Source: Nocardia takedensis NBRC 100417 (GTDB lineage Bacteria > Actinomycetota > Actinomycetes > Mycobacteriales > Mycobacteriaceae). Taken from it: 62,986 nt of DNA. Made by a program: the position numbers and the translations under genes. The notes beneath the pieces are model-generated. The model searched no databases and was not told where the DNA came from. It saw only the letters and a program-made list of their open reading frames with translations. The stretch is taken from NCBI RefSeq assembly GCF_000308695.1, contig NZ_BAGG01000095.1:1-62986 (forward strand), read 5' to 3'. Positions within the stretch are counted from its first letter, which is position 1; every line of letters begins with the position of its first letter. Positions 34,637 to 43,006 of this stretch are shown one piece after another.

Positions 34637-36121
34637 ATGACTGCCACAGCACCCCCCGTGGACGCACAGCCAGGGGCGAACGAATTCACCCACCACAGCC
34701 GCGGCCGCTGGCTCGAGAAATGGGAACCCGACAACACCGAATTCTGGGAATCCGGCGGCAAACTCACCGCACGCAAGAATCTGATTTTCTCGGTGTTCGC
34801 CGAGAATCTCGGATTCAGCGTGTGGGTCATCTGGGGCACCGTCGTCACCAGCATGGGACTGGCAGGCTTCGAATTCCTCGAAGGACTCGGCAAGGGAAAT
34901 CCGACCGCCGTCAGCAACGCACTGCTGCTCACCTCGACCCCCACCCTGGTCGGCGCCGCGCTGCGCATTCCCTACACATTCGCCATCCCCAAATTCGGCG
35001 GCCGCGCCTTCACCGCGTTCAGCGCCGCCATGCTGCTCATCCCCACCCTCGGACTGGCCTACTTCGTCAACCAGCCCGGCACCCCCATGTGGGTGTTCAT
35101 GGCGCTGGCCGCGCTCGCGGGCTTCGGCGGCGGCAACTTCTCCTCCTCGATGGCCAACATCTCCTTCTTCTTCCCCGAAGGCAAGAAGGGCGCGGCCCTG
35201 GGCATCAACGCCGCGGGCGGCAACCTCGGCGTCGCCCAGACCCAGTTGGTCCTGCCGCTGCTGATCACCCTCGGCACCCACCTCACCGCCAAGGACCCCG
35301 CGGGCTACCGCTTCGGCATCACCCTGTCGGTCCTGGTCTGGGTACCGTTCATCCTGGTCGCCGCCTTCGGCGCGCTGCGCTACATGGACAGCATCGCCAC
35401 CGCGAAATCCGACGGCAAATCCTACAAACGGGCGCTCACCAACCGCCACACCTGGATCATGTCGTTCCTCTACATCGGCACCTTCGGGTCGTTCATCGGC
35501 TTCTCCTTCGCCTTCCCGACCCTGATCAAGGCCAACTTCCCGAACCTGGCGAGCATCGGCTGGATCACCACCCTGGGCAACCTCGCCTTCCTCGGCGCGC
35601 TCGTCGGCTCCTTCAGCCGTCCCTTCGGCGGGTGGGTCTCCGACCGGGTCGGCGGCGCCAAGATCACCGTCTTCGTCTTCGGCGGCATGTCCGTCGCGGT
35701 CGCGCTGATCATGGCCGGTCTCGAGACCAAGAGCTTCCCGCTGTACCTGGCCGCCTTCCTGGTGCTGTTCGTGCTGACCGGCATCGGCAACGGTTCCACC
35801 TACCGGATGATCCCCTCGATCTTCAACGCCGAAGCCAAGAAATACGCCTCCGAACACGGCATGGACCTCACCGAGGCCGCCGCCTCGGCGCGCAGGCAAG
35901 CCGGCGCCGCGATCGGCGTCATCGGCGCGATCGGCGCCTCCGGCGGCTACCTGCTCCAACAGGCACTGCGCCTGTCCAACATCAATTTCGGCAGCATGAC
36001 TCCCGCCTTCTGGGCCTACGCCGCCGCCTTCCTCGTCATGGCAGGCGTCACCTGGTTCTTCTATCTGCGTTCGAGTTTCGCCGTCGGACGCATCGCCTCC
36101 CTCGCCCACGCGAAGGTCTGA
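34637..36121 (+). CDS. nitrate/nitrite transporter NarK, second paralogue
   Basis: A 494-residue MFS transporter with the two nitrate signatures GFGGGNFSSSMAN and INAAGGNLGV. It differs clearly from the other NarK in the window (about 12 helices in both; this one has LEKWEPDNTEFWESGGKLTA before helix 1). ATG 34637 has AGAGGA six bases upstream; the frame is open to 34535 but the upstream part has no family similarity. One paralogue may take up nitrate for NirBD or NarGHJI while the other exchanges nitrate for nitrite (inference). A partial GlnR-like half-site lies at 34501-34516. Confidence 0.92.
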   Translation: MTATAPPVDAQPGANEFTHHSRGRWLEKWEPDNTEFWESGGKLTARKNLIFSVFAENLGFSVWVIWGTVVTSMGLAGFEFLEGLGKGNPTAVSNALLLTSTPTLVGAALRIPYTFAIPKFGGRAFTAFSAAMLLIPTLGLAYFVNQPGTPMWVFMALAALAGFGGGNFSSSMANISFFFPEGKKGAALGINAAGGNLGVAQTQLVLPLLITLGTHLTAKDPAGYRFGITLSVLVWVPFILVAAFGALRYMDSIATAKSDGKSYKRALTNRHTWIMSFLYIGTFGSFIGFSFAFPTLIKANFPNLASIGWITTLGNLAFLGALVGSFSRPFGGWVSDRVGGAKITVFVFGGMSVAVALIMAGLETKSFPLYLAAFLVLFVLTGIGNGSTYRMIPSIFNAEAKKYASEHGMDLTEAAASARRQAGAAIGVIGAIGASGGYLLQQALRLSNINFGSMTPAFWAYAAAFLVMAGVTWFFYLRSSFAVGRIASLAHAKV

Positions 36122-36140
36122 CAATTCCCCTTTACGGTGC

Positions 36141-36174
36141 ACAGGCCGTCTCGGATTCATCCGGGGCGGCCTGT
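36141..36174 (+). terminator. nested hairpin after the second narK
   Basis: ACAGGCCG (36141-36148) pairs with CGGCCTGT (36167-36174), and an inner stem CGGAT/ATCCG (36152-36163) lies inside. It starts 20 bases after the stop codon. The remaining bases up to 36347 hold only the promoter of the next gene. Confidence 0.55.
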
Positions 36175-36347
36175 CCCGTCGGCGCCCCCAATTGTGCGAT
36201 GTCACCATCGTCGTCCTCGAATATTCACCGTGACCGCGCATTTCCGAATCCCGCGGGCAGTGTCGTTCGGACGGACGACAATTCGATCCGATCGGCCCGT
36301 CCTGCCTCTACGCTGGAATGGACGCACGACAGCGGCGGGGGGACGAC

Positions 36348-36863
36348 ATGTATCGACCGGTTCGACAAGATGACCTCGACAGTATCGCGGCTCTGGAAGA
36401 GGAACTGTTCGCCGAACTGGCCTATTCCTACATGGCCCTGCGCCAACTGTACGACCTGCACGGCAAGCACTGGATTCTCGCCGCCGCCGAGGACACGGTC
36501 CGCGGCTACGCCCTCGTCGGCCTCGGCAGCGAACAGTGCGGGTGGGTCATGGGACTCGGCGTCGCCGAGAACTATCAACGTCGCGGCGTCGGCCGCACCC
36601 TGCTCGAGCGGGCCGTCGCGCACTGCCGCGCCGCGGAGGCGCGCCGCGTCCGCCTGACCGTGCGCCCCGGCCACCACACGGCGGGCAACCTCTACAAATC
36701 CGTCGGATTCGTCAGCGTCTCCAGCGAAGACCGCTACTTCGGCATCGGCGAACCCCGCGAAGTCCTGGAACTCGACTTCGACGACACGCCGCGCCGCTGG
36801 GGCGGACCCGAACACGAGGACCCCGAGCGCTGGATCAAGCGTCCGCCGGGACCCCGCCCGTGA
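36348..36863 (+). CDS. GNAT-family N-acetyltransferase
   Basis: A 171-residue acetyltransferase with the acetyl-CoA loop QRRGVGRTLLERAV and the usual C-terminal strand GNLYKSVGFVSVS; the layout resembles RimI-type protein acetyltransferases but the substrate is not evident. ATG 36348 follows a GGGGGG Shine-Dalgarno by about 5 bases; the upstream ATG at 36318 has none. Confidence 0.85.
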   Translation: MYRPVRQDDLDSIAALEEELFAELAYSYMALRQLYDLHGKHWILAAAEDTVRGYALVGLGSEQCGWVMGLGVAENYQRRGVGRTLLERAVAHCRAAEARRVRLTVRPGHHTAGNLYKSVGFVSVSSEDRYFGIGEPREVLELDFDDTPRRWGGPEHEDPERWIKRPPGPRP

Positions 36864-36932
36864 GCCGAACCCGTTGGTATCGTGGATTCCACGTCATACG
36901 CGGTGCGTTCGGCCGCGACGGGGGGAGCGTCG

Positions 36933-37787
36933 ATGACCGAAGGCCAGGATCGGATTCCCCACGAGGTCGTCTCGCTCACCACTCTCATCGAACGGCACGC
37001 CGACGAATACACCGACCGGATCACGGTCTTCCAGCGCACGCCGCGCTCGGACCCGACGCGGCCCACCGAACGTCGACTGCTCGCCGAATTCCACCGCAGC
37101 GTCGAACATCTGGTGATCGAATACGCGCGCGCCCAGGTGCCGCCGCGCGGCGACGAACTGGTCTTCGCCCACCTCTACGACACGGTCGACAGCCCGCACC
37201 CCGGCATCGACGAACCGTTGCGCGAACTCACCGCCCTGCTCGCGGTGGAAACCGAGTTCCGGGGGCCGCGCCGCCTCAGCGGCACCCAGAGCATGCGGTT
37301 GGCCGAACTCTACGAGGGGCGCGGCGAGGCGCTGATCGAGGTCGGTCTGCCCGCCCACGCCGCGCTCGCGTTCAAACGCGCGACCTGGCTGTTCGGCCAG
37401 CACGAGGATTTCGACGCCCAGGACCGCTGCCGCCTGGCCCGCGCCCGGGCCAAACGCCGCGCCACCTACCCGGTGTGGCGGCGCACCCCCGGCTACATCT
37501 CGGACCTGACGTGCGGCTACGGATTCCGGCCCTTCCTGCTGCTGATCTGGATCGCCGCGCAGATCACTTTGTTCGCCGCGGTCCTGCTGCTCATCGACCA
37601 CCAACCGTTGGGCACCGCGCTGCACCTGTGCCTGACCAACTACCTCAACCCGCTGGGCATCAGCGATCTCCAAGACCTCGGCGTCGGGCCCGCCGGACGG
37701 GCGGTGCTCGTCGTCGAAGCCTGGACCGGCATCGTGTTCACCTCGGTGTTCTTCGCGCTGCTGGTGCGGCGCTGGTTCCGCTTCTGA
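36933..37787 (+). CDS. two-helix membrane protein with channel-like C-terminus
   Basis: A 284-residue protein. Residues 1-195 are soluble and mostly helical (TTLIERHADEYTDRITVF, RLAELYEGRGEALIEVGLPA, resembling a helical-repeat segment). The C-terminus has a hydrophobic helix at about 201-222, a re-entrant-looking loop (LHLCLTNYLNPLGISDLQDLG) and a second helix at about 260-280, followed by RRWFRF. The helix-loop-helix layout is that of two-TM ion channels, but the canonical TVGYG filter is absent. ATG 36933 is preceded by GGGGGAG. It ends 11 bases from the convergent four-gene cassette. Confidence 0.65.
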   Translation: MTEGQDRIPHEVVSLTTLIERHADEYTDRITVFQRTPRSDPTRPTERRLLAEFHRSVEHLVIEYARAQVPPRGDELVFAHLYDTVDSPHPGIDEPLRELTALLAVETEFRGPRRLSGTQSMRLAELYEGRGEALIEVGLPAHAALAFKRATWLFGQHEDFDAQDRCRLARARAKRRATYPVWRRTPGYISDLTCGYGFRPFLLLIWIAAQITLFAAVLLLIDHQPLGTALHLCLTNYLNPLGISDLQDLGVGPAGRAVLVVEAWTGIVFTSVFFALLVRRWFRF

Positions 37788-37798
37788 GCGCGTCCGAC

Positions 37799-38899
37799 TC
37801 AGCCGTCGGTACTGCCGACCCGGTTGGGCCGCATGGCATTCCAGGTCGCCACGAGCATCCGATTACGCAGATGGTCGACCGAACGTCGCCAGTCCGCGGT
37901 GAAATCGGGATCGCGCTGCAACTGCTCCCACGGACCGCGCAGTTCCGGCGGGGTGTGCGCGCCGGGCACCCACAGGTGCGCCAGATGATGCAGGACCGGC
38001 GCGAGGATCTCCGCCGCCGCGGAATTGCCCGGCCCCGCCAGATCGGCGCGCTCGATCGCCCCGGCGACGGCGGTCAGCAGCCAGTCGTGCACCGCGAGAT
38101 CCTCGCAGAAGCGCTGCGCGGCGGCGAGATCGGCTTCGGCGGGCACCGAGACCAGCACCGTGCGCTGCCGGTCGTCCAGCAACCGGAACGCCACCCGCGC
38201 CGCACCGGGAGCCACCCGCGCCGCCCACCGCAGCCGTGTGGTGCCGCCGCGCAACGGCACATCGTGATCGAGCCCCTCGTGCAGGCTGACCTGCCCGAGC
38301 AGACGGTCGGTGACCGACGTGAGGTCGAGTCCGGTCGCCCCCACCCGCGCCGCGAGGAATCCCTCGACCAGGCGGTCGCCCGTCTCCCCGGTGACTTTGG
38401 TGATGACCTCGAGCACCCCGACCCGGCTCAGATAGTGCGACCACGGCTGCCGCTTGTCCGAGAGCGCGCGCGTCACCGTGCCTTGCGCCGAACTCTGCAA
38501 CACCCGGCCGCCGACCACCAGCGCGCGCGTCGCGACGGTGCCGATCGCCCGGACGGCAGGATGATCGGGCGCGGCCAGCGTGCAATCGATACCCTCCGCG
38601 CCCGGAGCCGAGATCCCCAGCGAGATGGGACGTTCCCGCCAGTGCGCGCGCTGACCGGGGAACAGTCCGAGCAGATCCTCGACCTCGCCGCGTTGCAGCG
38701 CCGCCGAGGTCGGCAGCAAGGTCGTGGCGACCTCGCCGAACACCGCCAGCGTCGTCGGCAACGGCTCCGGGGTCCGCGGTTGGGCCCGCGCGCTGCGACT
38801 CAGCAGCCGCGTCGCCCGGGCACGCCGGTGCGCACCGCCCGCGAACCCGGAACGCCCCCTCGGCATCCCGCTCCCCCGCGAGAAGTTGGGATCGGGCAT
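37799..38899 (-). CDS. conserved unknown protein, SCO2521-like, last gene of the variant P-loop cassette
   Basis: A 366-residue soluble protein without signal peptide or membrane helix. A basic N-terminus (PRGRSGFAGGAHRRARATR) leads into a body with VFGEVATTLLPTS, GIDCTLAAPDHPAVRAIGTVATRALVVGGRVLQSS and a helical C-terminus (HLWVPGAHTPPELRGPWEQL, DHLRNRMLVATWNAM). From memory this matches the family named after S. coelicolor SCO2521; no function is known to me. Its ATG overlaps the previous gene's stop (TGATG), so the two are coupled. Confidence 0.7.
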   Translation of the reverse strand: MPDPNFSRGSGMPRGRSGFAGGAHRRARATRLLSRSARAQPRTPEPLPTTLAVFGEVATTLLPTSAALQRGEVEDLLGLFPGQRAHWRERPISLGISAPGAEGIDCTLAAPDHPAVRAIGTVATRALVVGGRVLQSSAQGTVTRALSDKRQPWSHYLSRVGVLEVITKVTGETGDRLVEGFLAARVGATGLDLTSVTDRLLGQVSLHEGLDHDVPLRGGTTRLRWAARVAPGAARVAFRLLDDRQRTVLVSVPAEADLAAAQRFCEDLAVHDWLLTAVAGAIERADLAGPGNSAAAEILAPVLHHLAHLWVPGAHTPPELRGPWEQLQRDPDFTADWRRSVDHLRNRMLVATWNAMRPNRVGSTDG

Positions 38900-39915
38900 C
38901 AGGACCCGGCCAACAGCATGTGACCGAGTCGCTCGGTGACCTTGCGCGGCACCGTCAGCCCCTCGTCACGCCCGCGACCCACGATCTGATCGACCACCTC
39001 ATCGTCGAGTTGGACGTGATCCAGGATGACCCGCACGGCATGCTCGATCCCCACGTAACGCTGCGGCAGGATCGACAACGACTGGTAGGCGGCGAACGGT
39101 TTGGCCCTCGGCTCGAGTTGCAGCACCGTCGGCATCTCCCACCAATTGTCCGGCCAGCGAGACCCCAGCACCCACGGTTGCGGCTCGGCGATCGGACGAC
39201 CTTCGTACCGCAACATGCCCAGCCGCAACAACTGCCAGATCGAGGCCAGATACGGGCACGACCATTTGGTGCCCACCTCGGTCCGCCGATTCTTCAGCAC
39301 CGTCGCCCACATCTCGACATCGAGGAATATCGAATGCTCGCGGCGACCGAACTCCTCCGGCGGCTCGTAGGGCTCGTCGGGATGCATCGCCTGACCCGGC
39401 CGACTGTCGTTGGCCCGCTTACCGTTGCACAACCACCCCGATTCCGCGGTCGGCGGCCGACGGCCGTTGGTCCCCTCCTCCGGTTCGGCGACGATCCGCC
39501 CGCGGACGAGTTCGGCCAACTTGATCTCGGGGCTCTTCAACACCCCGGCCTGGACGACCGCGGGCACCTCCCAGCAACCGGCCTCGCGCGCCAGATAATC
39601 GATGCGCAATCCGGTTTCGGCCGCGGCGTCCAGGAGCCTTCCGAGAATTTCGGCGGGCTTGGTGTCGGTGCGGAAGTAATCATCGATGAGAAAACAGGTG
39701 CTCACCCGCGGATTCGGCCCGTACTCGGCCTTCGCGGATTCGGTGAAAGCCGCCACCAGCGGAACGATTCGACGAAACTGCGCCTTGATGCGGTCGACCC
39801 CGTTGGTAAGATCGTGCATATAGAAGTGACCGACCTCGATCGACACGTGCGACAACGGCACGGCGCTGGTTCGCACATGCTCGGTCGCCTCGCTGTAGCC
39901 GGGCGCGTTCTCCAC
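38899..39915 (-). CDS. conserved unknown protein, SCO2522-like
   Basis: A 338-residue soluble protein. Striking conserved-looking segments are EVGHFYMHDLTNGVDRIKAQ, VSTCFLIDDYFRTDT, LRIDYLAREAGCWEVPAVVQ and CPYLASIWQLLRLGMLRYEG. The N-terminal half has the alternating hydrophobic strands of an alpha/beta fold with acidic residues (FLIDDYF) at a strand end, which could form a metal or nucleotide site (inference). I recall the family as SCO2522-like. Third gene of the cassette; 49 bases after the P-loop gene. Confidence 0.7.
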   Translation of the reverse strand: MENAPGYSEATEHVRTSAVPLSHVSIEVGHFYMHDLTNGVDRIKAQFRRIVPLVAAFTESAKAEYGPNPRVSTCFLIDDYFRTDTKPAEILGRLLDAAAETGLRIDYLAREAGCWEVPAVVQAGVLKSPEIKLAELVRGRIVAEPEEGTNGRRPPTAESGWLCNGKRANDSRPGQAMHPDEPYEPPEEFGRREHSIFLDVEMWATVLKNRRTEVGTKWSCPYLASIWQLLRLGMLRYEGRPIAEPQPWVLGSRWPDNWWEMPTVLQLEPRAKPFAAYQSLSILPQRYVGIEHAVRVILDHVQLDDEVVDQIVGRGRDEGLTVPRKVTERLGHMLLAGS

Positions 39916-39964
39916 GGTTGACGGTTGCCTTTCCCAGATCGATGGTGCGCGGATCAGGAGATCG

Positions 39965-40933
39965 TCAGGGGTTGTCCCACGACGTTTGCTGCAAAGGACG
40001 CCAGGTGCGCTCGTCCACCAACCGCTCGGCGAGGCCGTCGAAGGCCTCGTAGGTCGCGTGATTGGCGATCTCTTTGTCCACGTCGACCTTGAGAATCAAT
40101 TGTTCTCGCCACTGGAGCATAGGCTCGACCGGCACGGTTCCCAACAAGGCGCTCGCACCGACTTTCGACGCGCCCGCCAATTCGTTGAGAATGCGGTCCT
40201 GACGGTGCAGCCACGCCGCCTGCGGCCCCGAGCCGCCGCGCACCCGATCCAATTGCGGAACGGCGGTGCGGACGAAACGGATATTGTCGAGCAGGCGCTG
40301 GCGGTCGTGTCCGGAGCGGGTGCCGCTGTCCAGCAATCCGTGCTCGCCGTGCACGAGCCCACGCGCCGCGAGAATGTGCTGACGGGTCCACCGATGGAAG
40401 ACCAACCAGCGCACGGTGCGCGATTTCAACGCGTCCGCGCCGGTCGCCCGCAAGGCGACGTCCATCGCGACCGAGCGGCCCGCGCTCAGGTCGACCAGGC
40501 ACACGTCGAAATCGCGCTCCACCATCAGCAACAGTTCCACGCACCGGTCGACGATCGCGCCGTCGGTGCGATGGTCGAATTCCGCGCCGCCCTCGTCACC
40601 GGGAAACAGCACCAATTGCCCGCCGCGGGCGCGGAGTTTGCGCAGATCCTCCCGGTCCGTGGTCGTTCGCACGTTGACGCGGGTGGGGGTGCCCACCTTG
40701 TTGAGCAGATACGAATGCAGTCCCAGCCCCTGTGACGGGCCGTTGCGCTGCCGTTCCGGCGGAACGCCGCGCTCGTACCCGCCGAGTTCGAACAGGGCTC
40801 CCGCGGTGGGTGACCCGAAATCGAAGTCGAGGTAGGCGACACTGCGGCCCTTGGCCGACAGGTGATAGCCCAGGTTGCAGGAGGTCACCGACCTGCCGGT
40901 GCCGCCCTTGTCCGAAGTCGCGAAAACGATCAT
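39965..40933 (-). CDS. variant P-loop ParA/MinD-like ATPase, SCO2523-like
   Basis: A 322-residue protein of the SIMIBI (ParA/MinD) type. The deviant Walker A is SDKGGTGRSVTSC: the signature Lys9 is present but the P-loop Lys is Arg14. Switch I is YLDFDFGSPTAGALFEL and the Walker B-like strand is FDVCLVDLSAGRS. The rest fits a partition-type ATPase but has insertions (HRWTRQHILAARGLVHGE) unlike ParA or MinD. Lys-to-Arg in Walker A usually weakens ATP hydrolysis, so it may bind nucleotide as a switch (inference). ATG 40933 starts four bases after the preceding gene's stop. Confidence 0.78.
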   Translation of the reverse strand: MIVFATSDKGGTGRSVTSCNLGYHLSAKGRSVAYLDFDFGSPTAGALFELGGYERGVPPERQRNGPSQGLGLHSYLLNKVGTPTRVNVRTTTDREDLRKLRARGGQLVLFPGDEGGAEFDHRTDGAIVDRCVELLLMVERDFDVCLVDLSAGRSVAMDVALRATGADALKSRTVRWLVFHRWTRQHILAARGLVHGEHGLLDSGTRSGHDRQRLLDNIRFVRTAVPQLDRVRGGSGPQAAWLHRQDRILNELAGASKVGASALLGTVPVEPMLQWREQLILKVDVDKEIANHATYEAFDGLAERLVDERTWRPLQQTSWDNP

Positions 40934-40937
40934 GCGT

Positions 40938-42785
40938 TCAGACGTTCCTGGACGCGTCGTCGCGTCCGTCCACCAGACCCTGCAACTCCCGCAGCGCGTT
41001 GAGCGTGTGCACGAACGTGGTGGCGGCGTCCTCACGGATCATGCGCCGGGCGTCATCGATGTGGCGCTCCACGCGATCGAGGGCATCGCGGTTGTCCGAA
41101 CTGTCCTCGATGGTGGCGCCGAGCAGTTCCTGATCGAAGCGGTGCTCGGCGGTGTTGAGCATCACCCGCGCCACTGTCTGCAATTCCGGCCAGTTGGGCG
41201 GTGGCTCGCGGTAGGTGCGATAGGCGTCGACCAGACACTCGATCAGGCGCTCGGTCATGTACCAGGACGGTTCGGTCTCGCTGTGGTCGGCCTCGCCGAC
41301 GAAGACGCCGCTGGGATCGTCCCAGAGTCCGACCGCGCCCATCCTCAACCGCCGCTGGTCCAAGTGGTCCATGGCCGACTTGGACAACTCCATGAGCTTG
41401 TCCCTGGCCGCGACGTTGTTGGACAGGCGCGCGGCCTGCAACATTCGCTTGAGCAGTACGGCGGAGAAGTCGGAGACCTCCCATTGCAGCGCCGGGCCGT
41501 CGTCGGCCGACTCGGTACCGCGCAGGTTCAACCGGACGCCGGGCGTGTGCAGGGCGACGGCCGGATCGTCCTTCATCGGCCGTCGGATGATGCGCCCCCG
41601 GCCGGCGAGTTCGTCGAAGATCGCCACGGCCCTGGTCAAGTCGTCGTCCGAGGCCGCGCGCTGGACGAGGTCCTGGATGAGCACGGCGGAGACGATGAGA
41701 CTGTAGTAGTCGGACTGTTCGCCGTCGGAGGTCCGCCACGGGATGTCCTCGAGCGGCCACGCGCCGCCGCCGAACCGCGCGACGGTGGACCAGTAGGACT
41801 GGGTCAACTCCCAGCGGGTGCGCAAGGCTTGGGCGAGCCGGTGCTGCTTCTCGTCGAGCAGACCGAGTTCGCCGACTCGCGGGGAGACGAGGTCGTTGAT
41901 GCCGTCCAGCGCCACCATCGTGAAGTACAGGTACGGCCGCGATTCGGCGATACCGGACGCCGAGGCGATGGGCGCGTCGATCCAATCGATGTGGCTGGCG
42001 TCCTCGGCGATCCCCCAACTCCAGCCGCACTCGAACAGCAGTTCCCAGTCCTCGAGTTCCTGGACCGCTTTCTCCTGCCCCAGCACGACGTCGCTGCGCA
42101 GGCGCGCCCTGACCCGTTCCAGACTGGACTTGATCCCACTGATCACCGTCTGCTCGGTGCGCGAACGCGTGTTGAGCATCTGGATGATCGCCTGCCCCTC
42201 GGGCGTCTTGGGATGCATCGGGTTCACCACGAAGCTGCGGACCAGCCCGGTCATCGCCGCCGTCAGCCGGGCGCTGAGGTGTTCCGACAGCACCGCGAGC
42301 ACCTCGCTCGGCCGTCCCTGCCACATCGCGCCCTGGTAGTCGCGCAGGAAGCGCAGACCGGCCATGCAGACGGTCAGTGACATGGAGTACGCGTCCACGA
42401 CTTCGAGCCGCCGCTGCGCGTCGGAGGGCGACCGGGCCGGATCCGCCGACTTCAGGTAGTGGCCTGCGGCGAACTTCGGCTGTCCGTCGGCGTCGGTGTT
42501 CTTGGCGATGTATTCCTCGAGCAGACGGACGACGAAGCCGCCGATGCGGGTCGGACCACCGATGCGGGACAGCACGTTTCGAACGTCGGTCTCGATCCGA
42601 TCCGGGTTGTGCAGAGCGAAGATCTCGATCTCCGTGGCGGGGTACAGCAGACAGAGCAGTTGCTCGGAGTCGGAGATCGCGTTACTGCCGCCCTGACCGC
42701 CCCAATGCCATTCCTCGCTGTCCCAGCACGCGTCGATCATGGACTCCCAGATCGACAGAATCTGTTCTCTCGGTTGGATTCTCAC
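40938..42785 (-). CDS. large helical unknown protein, SCO2524-like, first gene of the cassette
   Basis: A 615-residue soluble, mainly helical protein with no recognised catalytic motif. Landmarks are IWESMIDACWDSEEWHWGGQ, NAISDSEQLLCLLYP, AYSMSLTVCMAGLRFLRDYQ, WSWGIAEDASHIDWI, RPYLYFTMVALDGINDLVSPR and a helical C-terminus (HIDDARRMIREDAATTFVHT). The early SDSEQLLCLLYPATE motif and length fit the family I remember as SCO2524-like. It leads a tight minus-strand operon of four genes, gaps 4, 49 and -1 bases. Confidence 0.7.
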   Translation of the reverse strand: MRIQPREQILSIWESMIDACWDSEEWHWGGQGGSNAISDSEQLLCLLYPATEIEIFALHNPDRIETDVRNVLSRIGGPTRIGGFVVRLLEEYIAKNTDADGQPKFAAGHYLKSADPARSPSDAQRRLEVVDAYSMSLTVCMAGLRFLRDYQGAMWQGRPSEVLAVLSEHLSARLTAAMTGLVRSFVVNPMHPKTPEGQAIIQMLNTRSRTEQTVISGIKSSLERVRARLRSDVVLGQEKAVQELEDWELLFECGWSWGIAEDASHIDWIDAPIASASGIAESRPYLYFTMVALDGINDLVSPRVGELGLLDEKQHRLAQALRTRWELTQSYWSTVARFGGGAWPLEDIPWRTSDGEQSDYYSLIVSAVLIQDLVQRAASDDDLTRAVAIFDELAGRGRIIRRPMKDDPAVALHTPGVRLNLRGTESADDGPALQWEVSDFSAVLLKRMLQAARLSNNVAARDKLMELSKSAMDHLDQRRLRMGAVGLWDDPSGVFVGEADHSETEPSWYMTERLIECLVDAYRTYREPPPNWPELQTVARVMLNTAEHRFDQELLGATIEDSSDNRDALDRVERHIDDARRMIREDAATTFVHTLNALRELQGLVDGRDDASRNV

Positions 42786-43006
42786 CTGCCGCCGTCCTCA
42801 CGGATACCCCTCGTAGCGGCCGCGCTGGTCTCCAGCTCGTAGATCACGACCCGGCGGCATTTCGGCAATATTTAACCACGGCCGCGGCGCGCCACGTACC
42901 CACTCCGGAGGGATCTTCACTTGAACGCAACTGTGTCCAAAATGCCTGAGTCATAATGGAATACACGTAAACTGTTCAACGACCGACCAGTCCGTTTCCA
43001 GCACTC
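42786..43006. other. promoter region of the variant P-loop cassette
   Basis: No gene. On the minus strand an AT-rich TTAAATATT (42876-42868) and ATTTTGGACACAG about 60 bases further upstream are the best promoter-like elements. The plus-strand end (GTCATAATGGAATACACGTAAAC) is AT-rich too and lies just beyond the stop of the next minus-strand gene. Confidence 0.4.
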
